Below are positions 12,140 to 22,476 of a stretch of DNA of 64,000 nucleotides, one piece after another. Source of the stretch: Anarhynchus alexandrinus. Its lineage: Eukaryota > Chordata > Aves > Charadriiformes > Charadriidae. The stretch spans positions 62,001 through 126,000 of the forward strand of contig VUYV01000100.1 in the NCBI GenBank assembly GCA_008711295.1. The letters run 5' to 3'. Numbering within the stretch: position 1 is the first letter of the stretch; each line of letters opens with the position of its first letter. A model generated the notes under the pieces. That model saw only the letters and a list, made by a program, of their open reading frames with translations, ran no database searches and had not been told where the DNA came from. The translations under genes and the position numbers were made by a program.

Positions 12140-12860
12140 ATGTCCAGACAGGAACATAAAAAATGGCCTGCTGGTCCATTTGGCCCAGCATAATGTATTC
12201 AACAGTGACAGCAGGAGATGCTATTTAGAAAGAGCACCTGAACCTTGCTACTTTCTGTGATCTAACCCTCTCTGTAGCTTCCTCCAGCATCCACATTTGT
12301 TAGGTCAGAAGACATTTGTAAGAGGACTGTTTCCTTTGGTATCTGTTAACAGGCCTGTAGCCCCTAAATTTGTATAATCCTGTCTGCCTCCCCAACCTCC
12401 TGGCAATGATTTCTGGAATTTTACTTCTGGATGTGTGAAAAAGTGCTTGCTTTCTACTCCCTGGCTGCATAGTTTAAGGGCCGTTGCTGAAGACTGTGCT
12501 AAAGGGTGATTGAAAATCTAAGTAAACTGTATCTAAAGTTCTGTTGATGGCTTCAGAAGACTTCTAAAATATATAAGTAACATCTGTCTTTCAAAAAAAG
12601 CTGTTTTGACTCTTCCTCCAAAGATCTTATTTATACATGCATCCATTAATTTTGTTCTTTATTATAGTTTCTAGTGAGGTACCCACTACAGTTGTCAGAG
12701 CTGAAACTATTCTTTGATTCTGGATTCTGTAGTCTGTATTATTGGAATCTGAAATTCCTTTATTTTTCTTAGAATCTCTGTTAAATATTAGCATGATATT
12801 AATTAGTCCTCTGTACAAAAATGGTGTTAATTGAGAAGAACACCACGGTCACTAGCTCAG
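12140..12860 (-). mobile_element. Old degenerate CR1 LINE
   Basis: In antisense order the element starts with the old-CR1 tail (CTGGTCCATTTGGCCCAGCA near 12172) and then jumps to a segment of reverse transcriptase coding DNA at about 12510-12830 (for example TGTTTTGACTCTTCCTCC and TTCTTTATTATAGTTTCTA). A 63-codon minus frame at 12627-12818 is a remnant of that domain. The order of pieces implies internal deletion. Edges are approximate. Confidence 0.65.
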
Positions 12861-12969
12861 CTATTTCAATCAGCAAGAAAATAAGAATTTGACCGGTTTT
12901 CTTAAGTTGAATTTATCTGTCCACAAAGAAATATCAGTCTGAGAATCTGTCTGAGGTCTTGTACAGTAA

Positions 12970-13330
12970 TGTCGTGGTTTGGCCTCAGCCAGCAACAAAG
13001 AACGACGGTCAATTCCCACAGCCGTTGGAGAAATCGGCAGAAAAAAGGCAAAACTCGTGGGTTGAGATGGTGCAGTTTAACAGAACAGCAAACGGGAAGA
13101 GAAAAAAACAGTAACACCGACAAAGAGACACAAAGACGCAGTTACAGTACCACCGCACGCCGACCTGACCCGCACAGCCGCAGCCCGCCCCCGAGTGGCG
13201 ACTGCTCCCCCCTCCCTGGCTAGCTCCTCTTATAGCCCGGGCATGGTCACGTGGTATGGAATGCCTGCCCCTCCCACCCCCCGGCCGCCTCCTTGGGGAA
13301 ATTAACCCCATCCCTGCCGGAACCAGGACA
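12970..13330 (-). mobile_element. Solo ERV LTR, 361 bp, antisense, with 5-bp target duplication AGTAA
   Basis: The element runs from TGTCGTGG to AACCAGGACA, that is TG...CA ends with TGTCCTGG and CCACGACA termini when read on the minus strand. AGTAA flanks it at 12965-12969 and 13331-13335, which proves insertion. Read on the minus strand it has a TATA-like box (CTATAAGAGG, about 13227-13236) and, upstream, a GTCACGTG E-box (13246-13253). No internal retroviral sequence lies on either side, so it is a solo LTR left by recombination. It is CpG-rich and similar in ends to the LTRs at 44859 and 52947. Confidence 0.88.
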
Positions 13331-13335
13331 AGTAA

Positions 13336-15040
13336 GCATAGCAAAAAAAAAAAAAACATTCAGTTTTGGGTTATGGCTTTATCTCCTCTACATGTTCCTT
13401 TTATATACTAATTCATCGAGTAGTCTCATAGACTCTTGCAGCATTCCTTGTTTTGTTTCATTTGAAAAGGAATTATTAGTTTTTGGTTTTCACAAGTTGT
13501 TCCTCAACTGCTTTTAAGCTTGTTTTACTGTATTTTACATTTATCCTTCTAGCCTTTGAAAGAAAACTTTGTGTTCTACCCTAAAACATTACATTAACTT
13601 TTTGCAGGATGATTTCTTGCTTTTAATAACTAACCTTACCCTGGTGTTAACAACACTGGCTTTCTTATGCCCTTCCCAAAGCTTTAGTTACCAGGTATGC
13701 ACTTGCAATTTGTTTTCCTTAAAGATTCACCATGAGGCATGCAAGGTAACTCCTTTGTCTGCCCCTTTTAGCAGTTTTAACAAGTATTTTCATATTTCTG
13801 TAAGTCTCTTTTTTGAGGCTGAACAGTACTGTGATTAATATTTTTTTTTGTTCACTTTTGTCATAAGGACGTTAAATGTAAGTGCATAGGATTGCTACAG
13901 AACATCTCTTCAGTTTGGAATGAGTATGCATGAGAAAACAATGATTTAACTATGCATAATAAATGACTATACTAGACATACTTCTAAAGAAGTTGTTTAA
14001 CTTTACAAGCACAGAACACTTTCATGTTATTATATTAAATCAAAAATATATATCCCAGCATTCTGTTACTTAAAGTGCTGTGTTGAGACAATCACTTGAT
14101 AGTGAGCATTTAGAGAGGCCAGTGTGGTCTTACTACTTAAGGCTTGTGCTGCTTGATTAATGCTGTTGTGCCCCTTGACTCATACACTGAACAAAAATAA
14201 TTGTTTTTTTATAAAAGGAAATATTATTATGATCCATTACATTACTCTATATATAAATAAATGTACAGGGAGCCTGAGGGCACAGAACTTAAGGTTGGAA
14301 TATCCAGAATGACTATAACTTTTTTTTTCAATAATTTCTTTTTTTTATGCTTAAATTGAAATTTTTAAATTCTGGGATTTGTCACCAGTGGTTTCTTTTC
14401 ACGCTATGCTACTTGTCATCCATGACAAGTCATTACTCTTGTGGTGTTCAGGAGATCGTTAAGATACTTCTTTCAGAAGGCTATCAAAAAGAAAAGATAA
14501 GATAACCCTAAATGAATAATTAACTGGCTTGAAGATTCATCATTTACTGGGCTCAGAAAAGGAGTTCTTTTATGAACAGGTATCATAGACACACAAGAAG
14601 CAGAAGCACTGTGAGCTAGATGAATTGTCACCTAAGTCAGTGAGCTTAAAAGCCAGTTTTGATTTATGATTGTTGTAATAAATGGTCAAACTCCTCTATT
14701 AAACATGCTGGTCTCCATAACAAAGCAGGTATATGCCATGAGCCAAGTCAAAGAACAGTGCAAGATCTGTCCAAAGTCTGAATTATGAGGGCAGACAAGT
14801 TTTTGCTGGATGTTATTTCTGAGCATAGATGCCTATGCAAGAGATGCAGGCAGAGCAGAATGCAATCAGACAAAGATGACTAGAAAGCTGAGTTTAGATG
14901 AAGAGGCACAAGAGGTATAGGCCTGAGAAAAAAACACCTGAGAGCTCTTTTAGGATAAATGCAGACAGGAAGAAAAGGTCTTGTAATTGTAAATAAAGAA
15001 GCTATCTTCTATTCTGTTCCCCAATCTGGCAAGCTGCTAA
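13336..15040. other. Intergenic DNA, part 2
   Basis: AT-rich sequence with poly-A and poly-T tracts (poly-A directly after the LTR near 13342-13355). No gene or clear repeat was recognised. Confidence 0.5.
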
Positions 15041-15045
15041 CATCC

Positions 15046-15460
15046 TGAGGGCCACTAAGATGATTAAGGGACTGGCACATCTCTCCCATGAGGGGTAGCT
15101 GAGACAGCTGGGGCTGTCTAGCTTGGAGAAGAGAAGGCTTGGGGGATCTCGTCACTGTGTATGAATACATGAAGGGCAGGTGTAAAGAGGATGATGTTCA
15201 GTGACAGGATAAGAGGCAATGGGCACAAATTGAACAGGAACTTCTGACTGAACATGAGAAAACACTTTTTAATTGTGAGGGTGACCAAGCAGTGGCACAG
15301 GTTGCACAAAGAGTCTCTGTCCTTGGAAGCAGTCAAAAGCTGTTTGGACACAGTCCTGGGCAACCAGCTGTAGGTGACCCTGCTTGATCAGGGGGTTGGG
15401 CCAGATGACCTCTGGGGGTCCCTTCCAATCTCAATGATTCCGTGACTCTGTGATTCTGTA
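15046..15460 (+). mobile_element. CR1 LINE 3' fragment
   Basis: The element follows the CR1 consensus in sense order. It starts in the last part of ORF2 (GGGCCACTAAGATGATTAAG), passes through the GACAGGATAAGAGGCAATGGG block and the 3' UTR region (CCAGATGACCTCTGGGGGTC), and ends in the CR1 octamer-type tail of TGATTC/TGACTC repeats at 15434-15460. It is moderately diverged, with broken frames. Confidence 0.9.
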
Positions 15461-16830
15461 ATCCTTTCTTGATACGTACATACCTGCCTGAAAACAGCTT
15501 TCATAGTTCTTACCTTACCAAATTGCTTAATTCCAGGGGATAGTTTCATCTTATTGTTCTCTCTGAGCACTCTTAGAATTGACAACCTCAGGCTTTACAA
15601 GGCTTTACTCAGCAGTACCTCCTATTTAGTGTTCAGCCAACTGAGTATTTCAATTTTCACAGCTTTTTCATGGCCTTTTCATGAAATAAAGCCAAAGGAG
15701 AAGCAGAACAGTTCCTTAAGATCCCATAACCATAAAACTCCATAACTACCTGTTCTTGAAGTCAAAGATAAATTGGTTATATAGACATGAATCTTCAAGA
15801 ACCTAGAATAGCATTCTTTCATGTAGCTATTCAAACACTTGGTCTGATGAGTGGTGCTGTGTCAAAGCAGCATGTCTAGCATGCTGTCTGACAGACCAGA
15901 AATTATTTCAGATACTGAGATAGAAACAGGTAGGCACTGGCATATTTTACAAGTGTCTTGAACGGCTAAACATGTTGATTAATTAGAAAAAAACCCAAGT
16001 CTTTATTCTACTCTTTACTGAATTATTCTCCCAGTTTAAACGCTTCCTCATGCAGATATTACAAGATTTAACTGTTGATATCTAGTAATCCCTTGAGGAG
16101 TTTATGTGGAACACCAATTAGAGCTAATTGCTTCTTTGTTAGAACCTGTTGTGGTTTATCTGATTTGTGTATAAACCATACAAACAGTGCAAAGATACCC
16201 GAGATACCATATCAAATCTGGCAGATGAGAATAATGTTACTTTTTTTAAAAATCGCCCCCAAACCAATGGAATTCTGAGCCTTGCAGTGCTTGAGATAAT
16301 AAATACTAAAGGAACGACTGTGGCTGTCACTAGAGGGAGTGTCTGTAACAGTGGAAAAATATGCTTGTCCATTTTTGCCATGTTTAAATTAATAGGAACT
16401 TGCAGGGGTCTTTGAAAAAGCACCAAGAAAAAAGAAATCTGCAATATACTGCAGATTTACAAGTGATTTTTCTTTCCTATTTGCTTCTTAGGATCTGAGC
16501 ATAAGCCATATTGATTGATTAAAACTGCTTCTTTTCTCTATCCTCAGGGCATACATGATTTTGAATGTCTGTTCTTAGGATTATGTTTATAATTGTGAAT
16601 GTAAACATGTTGGTGATACTTTTAATACATTAACAATTTTTAGCATATATAGAAAAGGAATGTTTATTAATGTTCCACACAGGGTCGAAAGTTAACAGTC
16701 GCTTTAAGCTGCTAGATGCCATCACTTTTCAGAATTGATGTGCTCAGAACTACTGATTATTGTTCTTTTTTACAGCCTAAAATACTTGGGGTCTTGACTA
16801 AGCTAAGTAACTATGTTCCATCGTTCCTTC
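15461..16830. other. Intergenic DNA, part 3
   Basis: AT-rich, no recognised gene or repeat. Two overlapping frames of 82 and 101 codons on opposite strands at about 16139-16444 look like chance. Confidence 0.5.
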
Positions 16831-17160
16831 AATATGGGTCATGTTTCTAAACCTCCTGTTTTCCTTACTATCCTATGAATAATCCTCAGTTTGTCTACTA
16901 CTTTCTTGACAGATAAAGTGTTCCAGGAAACTCTATAAATGCAAAGTGAAGTGGAGTAATTGCACAATATTCCCATTTTTCTGCTGTGCAGGGTGTGTCT
17001 TACTGCGTGTAGCTGCTTGTGTTTTTCTCTTCTGAATTTAAATTCTGATCTAGAGTTCACAGACCTCCCTAGCCTGGGGTTATCTGTAGCTTTACAAACG
17101 TACTTTTCGTTCCACCATCTGCCTGCCTGTTCAGGAAAATGTTGAACAGAAGGACCAGAA
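16830..17160 (-). mobile_element. Old degenerate CR1/L3-type LINE fragment
   Basis: The antisense text is reminiscent of the old CR1 reverse transcriptase 3' region. TTCCAGGAAACTCTATAAATG near 16920 corresponds to the recalled CCAGGTGAGGCCTCACC-like segment. The end, TCAGGAAAATGTTGAACAG at 17133-17151, corresponds to the TCATTAATGAAAATATTGAAC-like segment. Divergence is high, so limits are approximate. Confidence 0.5.
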
Positions 17161-18010
17161 GGTGTCTAGGAGAAGCCAGAGCATGGCATTGCAAGGCTAG
17201 AGGCTCCCTCAGGGCCAGGCACCAGGAGCCACAGGAGATCCCAGCCGGGCAGCCAGGGGGCTCCAGAGCAGCACCAACCTCAGGCAGTGGACACCTCCCT
17301 GGGGACTGGGAGAGGCCGAGGCTGGACCAGGATGTCAGCCTGGTCATCAGGCCTGGCTTAGCGGGGCCCATGGCTGGGCAGGGCAGGGCTGTGGGGAGCT
17401 GGAGACCAGCCCCAGTGTGGCAGCGCTGGGGCAGGGACTGGTGGCCCTGGACGTTGACTTGGGATCCTGGGCTATGAACAAGGTTGGGGGACGTCCTAGA
17501 GGAGGCCAGATAGGGGCAGTCAAGCCCATCAGTGCCCTCAGCCCTGACAGGCTGCTCTAGGAGGAACAGCAATCTGAGACCCCAGGGTGGCCACAGCACA
17601 GACAGTGACCTTGCAATCAGGATACAGTCCTGCAGCACCTCAGCAGGATTGGGTCGGTGATATGGACAGTCCCAGCAAGAGAAGGAATCAAATCAGGTCC
17701 AGGGTCCAGACAGGAAGAGCAATAGACACCCAGAGTCAAGACTGCAATATGGGTCCAAGGTCTATCAAGGAGACAGGGCTGGAGAGAAGACCAGAGACAA
17801 TGCTACCTTCCATGTAGGTCCAGAATCTAGCCAGGAAAACCAGTCAGAATGACAGGACTGCAGGAATTGGGCTGGGAACAGGTTCAACTTTTAAATAGCT
17901 CAAGGATGGGTTTGGGTGCCCAAGCCTGAGCTGACCCGGAGCCCTGGACCTGTCACAGAGGGTGCACGGTCCTGGGCTGGGCAGGTTGGCCAGGGCAGAG
18001 CCCTGACAGA
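17160..18010. repeat. GC-rich unclassified repeat-like block
   Basis: About 850 bp of G+C-rich, purine-rich sequence in otherwise AT-rich DNA. It contains many short variants of CAGG/CCAGG words and recurrent phrases such as GGTCCAGG, GGGTCCAAGG and TAGGTCCAGAATC around 17690-17830. A 189-codon minus frame (17069-17638) and a 112-codon plus frame (17139-17477) overlap here, but both look like products of base composition. There is little CpG, so it is not a CpG island. It could be a degenerate minisatellite, an LTR or internal ERV sequence, or an uncharacterised repeat. Confidence 0.4.
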
Positions 18011-21000
18011 GTGAAACAAGTCAACTGTGATTGCAGACTTCTAGCCAGCAAATTCCTTAAACATGCTAGAAACTACAATGTAAACAATGTCATCTTGCTT
18101 AGAGCACGACTTTTCAGAGTGAAGCCAGTGCCTGTGAAATACCATGTGGTTAGCAACAGTTCTTTTTTCCCCAAAACTCTCTCTGTTGATGTTCTTGGCT
18201 CAGAACGTGCCAGCCAAGTCTCAAAACCCAGGAGGCAGTGCATCCAGACCTGGAGATTTTCCCAGGTTGAAGTTGCCTGTTCTGTCCTGTATCCTTCAAG
18301 ACAATCAGACCTTGAATGAGACGGGTCCCTTGCTTCTCTCATTCAGGGTTCAAGCCCAGAAACCATACATTAAGCAGTTCTTCCCTGTTTTGAAATCTGC
18401 TCAGAACTTCTACAACTTCAGTATCAGCCTTGCCATTTCTTCGGTCTGCTATCTTTTATAGTTGCCATTTTTGATCCCTTAGAAAGAGCTGGGATGACAT
18501 TTATTCTTTCCATTAACATTTTCTGGACTACCACTGCTGCTACAGAGCAGTTGACATGCCAGAGCTTCTAATGCCAATATCTACATGCATGCTCTCTTTC
18601 CTACTAAATAAAAGGTAATTCAAAATACTTTGCCCTCAGTGAAAGAGCAATGAAACAAATTACTCTTTCTCTAGTTTAAGAGCCTGAAACGCAATTACTA
18701 TGGAGTAGCTAATGCAGGGTAGCCTATTAATAAAGGTAAGTAGCATAAAGATACCTCACCAAATGAATGAGTATGATTTGGTTTATGAAAACCCACTGAA
18801 ATTACTCAAATCTTGGGACTACTTATCTGCCCACCAATAAAACTATTATTCCTTTATGTCGTCCACACACAGTGATACATAAAAAGTAATGCTGAAGTCA
18901 GAGTAAAAGTGGGGGAGAGGGGGGTTGCAAGAGACTATGCACAAGAGGTTGCAACAAATCACCCCAGCAGTACTGTCATTAAAGAGGGGATACACATCCC
19001 TCGTCTCTTCCTGCTAACCAGGCCATGTCGTGAAAAGTAAGGGCTTCTCTGTTGTGGTCCGAGTTATATTAGGTTGTCAAGAGTGGTTGTGAGAAAAGAG
19101 ATATTAAGCTGGAAAAGGATTTTAATGCTGCTGCGCAAAGCTGACAAGCTGCTGCTGGACAGTGTCAGGCAATGTTGTTTGCTGGATGAAACAACTATGG
19201 CTTGTACCCACTAACTGGAAATCAGGTGTAGAATAGACTCATGACAGCTAAGGGACTTGGTCCAAAAGAAGACAGAGATTCCTTTGGTGATACATTTGTT
19301 TTGCTAGATGGCTTTGCATGTCTCTGTATCAGCCTGTGTCACAGCATGCAGTGTCCCCAGGAAAAGCTGGATACTTTAGCAGTAAGAACAAGAAAACCAG
19401 TGGAGAATTTTGATATCCCGGGAAAGCCCTGTAGGCAGCTGTAGCACTATCTGACTTTTGTAACACGTAGCACATTTATTAAGTGGCTGATTACTCCCTT
19501 TTGGTAGAGGACCCAAGGCAAGCCTAACTCCACTAAACTTCTAGTTTTGTTTGGTCTCTGATGTATCTTCATTTCATTTTTAAAAATTATGGCCATGTGG
19601 CTTCAGCAGTTTAAGTCATGAAAACCACAACAGCATGAGAGAAAATAAGGAGGAAAGTCCTGAAGATCCTGGTAAGTGTCTCCCTGCAGGATGGCACTGA
19701 GGTGGTGTTTCCAGATCTGAGAAGGATCAGTGGGATTGTATGGAGCACACAGCAAGGAAGCTTGCACCACAACCTTGGCCCCCATTCTTATGAGTTGCCC
19801 TCAGAGATTAGTAAGGTTTTGGAGTATTATGAAATGATGCAATTGTGTCCCACAACTGGTATGATGGATGCGTGAGAATGTGTGTCTTGTCTATGGTCCC
19901 TGAAACAGGAAGGCAGGAGATGCCTCATGAATGCCAGGCAATATTGCTCTGGATGTTTTGGACAATAATGAAGGGTAGACTAATCAGTAGGTTGTTTTGC
20001 AGATTGTAGTAACTGTGGTAATGTTGCACTTGCTGACCCTGAATTACTATGCCACACAGGATATGGTGTGGCTAGCTTCCACAGGGGACAGGATGGGATT
20101 GGACAGGACAGGATGGGATGGGGTAGCAGCCCAGAAATAGGTGTGCTTCCACCCTCAGCACCTGTACTAGCTTGTGGCTTTCTTCTTCATGAAATTTGTC
20201 ATTAGCCCTCAGCTGGGAAAGAATATGATCCCACCAATGAGAGATGACAAGCCTGGACACATTGATAGCAGCCGCCAGTGACTTGGTCTGGCTTACACTG
20301 TACTGGAGTCTCCCTTAGCACTGACAAAAGTGGTGAACAGGCACAGAGCTCCATGTCTGACTTGACAACACTGAGTCACACCTTCTCCCTTGCCTGTGCC
20401 TCAGTGGAGTGTGCAGCTCCCTTATTCATCAGCCTTGAAATTCAGTGATCTGCCTGTGGCTTCATTTTTAGCTAGTCACATTGATATGGCCACCAAAAAG
20501 GGGTGGTGGGTGGTGGCTCTTAGGGCTGCAGGGTGAGTTACAGATATGAGCAGTGTGCCAGAAGGACATGACTGAGTGGGGCATGGGACAGCCAGCATTC
20601 CCAAGGGAATTCCATGCAATGCAGTGTGAAGTTGTCTAGGGCACAAGCTTCAGCTTGTCCCCTCACTGGGTCACCCCTAAGGATAACCCTGTCCTAAACA
20701 GGGTATATGTATCCAATAGGGTTCTGCACTTACACACGATCTAAGCATGTCTGCAAGATCAGGATTTATATTTTATTTCTTTATGGGCATAGTATTATTT
20801 GCTCACCTTAAAAAGATATGTTGAAGCCATTAATTATGTTTAGAAAACACATACTAATGAACTGACTTAAATTACTTTTAAAGAGTTATATCAAAATAAT
20901 ATCTGGTGTGTTGTACTCATAACTTTTGGATAACTCTGATCTAGCTGGAGGGGAACTATTTATCCAAGAAGACTGTGGTCTAATTTTTTACTGTGAGTAG

Positions 21001-21720
21001 GTTACTTTTTCAAGTTTCCTCCTCCCAAGGTTACAAACATTTTTGTTGACATTTTTCTTGTTGTATACCTACACATGCACAAAATCTACATGAAGGAGAA
21101 AACACTGGCATTTAGTTGAAAGAAAAAAAAGTTAAAGGAATTGAAGCAAAGTATTAAAGAACTTTATTTACTGCCTCATTGAATTAAACAATAATATATT
21201 GCTTTTTCTCTCACTACTTTTAAATATTTGTTTTTAGCAAAAGTATCTCTTGTTTATGAAGAAACCCAGAGTTAAATGAGTATTAACCAGATTTTTTCAG
21301 CTCTTACTATGTCTGTCAGACATAGGTATGACAGCTTCAGTATGGGAACCTCTGTGCCATGTGCATTGTAAACCTATGTCCCTAACAGTGACCACAGTAG
21401 CTTGCTACTTCAAGTGGCAATAATCCCAGTTTATGTCTCTCAAGGTTGGATTATTTTTTTGCTCAGTTTTCTCTTTGGTGAAATGATTTTGTCTTTTCTG
21501 GTAATGTGGAAGATGTTACTCTCTCCTCTTCATTTTGCTCTCTTTTATCATGTGATTTTCAAAACCGGTCTTTTGAATTTTCAGTGCTTTTTTTTTTTTT
21601 AACTGCTTTACATTTAGCGCGTTTCTACTTCGCCGTTCGTGAATTTTTACTCAGTGTAAAGACCTGCTTTAACTCTACTGCTTTTGCAGGTGAGTTAGTA
21701 CTGCGCTCACATAGCCCTCT
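18011..21720. other. Intergenic DNA upstream of TSHR
   Basis: Mixed AT-rich sequence with no recognised exon. It contains a short pentamer-type repeat at 20086-20122 and a poly-T run at about 21589-21602. Three overlapping frames near 100 codons at 18011-18461 have no recognisable domains. Regulatory DNA for TSHR may lie here but nothing specific can be defended. Confidence 0.5.
20086..20122. repeat. Pentanucleotide-like repeat (GGACA/GGATG)n
   Basis: Seven or so imperfect 5-bp units of GGACA, GGATG and GGATT lie in tandem. This is a short imperfect microsatellite. Confidence 0.75.
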
Positions 21721-22330
21721 CCCTCCTCCCTGCTGCGGGGATGCTAGAAGAGATGCTCGGGGTAAGACGCCGCACCGCCGCCTTCGGAAACGGCCCGGCG
21801 GGCAGCCGGGGCCCGGCTCCGTACCCGGCCGTCCCTTCCCCGGCTGGGCTGGGCAGGGAGCCCGCTCGCCCCGCGCAGTCCCCGCCGCCCTCGGCAGGTG
21901 GCTCCGGCGCCCCGCGGCTGCGCTGGGAACCCGCCGGCTGCGGGGGGGAGCGGCGGTGCCCGGGCAGCGGGAGCCCGGACGGCGCTGCCCCGGTGAGCGG
22001 CGGGGAACGAGCGCTGCCGGGGGACAGTCCCGGGGGGAACCCGCGGCAGGGGTACGGAGGAGCGGGGCGGGGGGGCAGGTCCGTGCGGGGCGGGGAGGGA
22101 TGGCCGGGCGAGGGGCCCGAGCCTGCCCGAGGGAGAGGGCGCGCAGGGTTCGCTGAGACCTTTCTTGTCCCCGCTTAGGAAGGAGGCGGTGTTGTCCAGC
22201 AAAGGTGCCGCCTTTCCCGAGCAGTTTCTCCCTGCGGCTGCGGCTCTGGAGTCTCCTCCCTTCCCCTGGGAGAAGCGAGGGGCAGAGCGGGAGAGGGCGG
22301 CGGAAGATGCTGTGCCTCCCGGTAGCCTTC
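21720..22330 (+). promoter_or_regulatory. TSHR: CpG island, TSHR promoter and 5' UTR region
   Basis: A sharply bounded GC- and CpG-rich stretch ends at the TSHR initiator codon. No TATA box at a plausible distance is seen, consistent with the TATA-less promoter known for mammalian TSHR. Open frames of 145-247 codons on both strands are shadows of the high GC content. The transcription start is not determined. Confidence 0.75.
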
Positions 22331-22476
22331 CAGTTGCTGCTGGTGCTGGTGCTGTGCAGCCAGGGCACAGAGAGGTGTCCTTCAGCCTTCTGCGAGTGTT
22401 CCGACTGGGATGACTACAAAATCACTTGCAGGGACATCCACTTCATTCCCAGCCTTCCGGAGGACACCCAGACCCT
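22307..22476 (+). CDS. TSHR: TSHR coding exon 1 (signal peptide and N-terminal cysteine cluster)
   Basis: This is the first exon of the thyrotropin receptor, a Gs-coupled leucine-rich-repeat GPCR of the plasma membrane. It drives cAMP signalling in thyroid follicle cells and, in birds, also takes part in photoperiodic signalling in the mediobasal hypothalamus. The 170 nt encode residues 1 to most of 57. Residues 1-20 form a hydrophobic signal peptide (Leu/Val-rich core at 10-16). Cysteines at 24, 29, 31 and 41 match the four-Cys N-terminal cap at the same numbering as human TSHR, followed by DIHFIPSLPEDTQTL, close to human DIQRIPSLPPSTQTL. The ATG at 22307 has a purine at -3 and gives the right signal-peptide length. 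The exon ends CCCT|gtgagt in phase 2. Its 170-nt length equals that of the mammalian exon. Exons 4 onward are outside the window. Confidence 0.95.

Larger units (their letters stand above)
9931..12964. other. Intergenic DNA between CEP128 and TSHR, part 1
   Basis: No gene was recognised. The stretch holds a CR1 3' tail near 10441-10505 and the start of an old CR1 from about 12140. Several overlapping frames of 60-90 codons between 10396 and 11930 show no family resemblance and no splice context. Confidence 0.6.

Noticed and set aside
21506..22368. Frames of 145-247 codons on both strands over the TSHR CpG island
   Set aside because: Pro/Gly/Arg/Ala-rich products of GC-rich DNA with few stop codons; no family resemblance.
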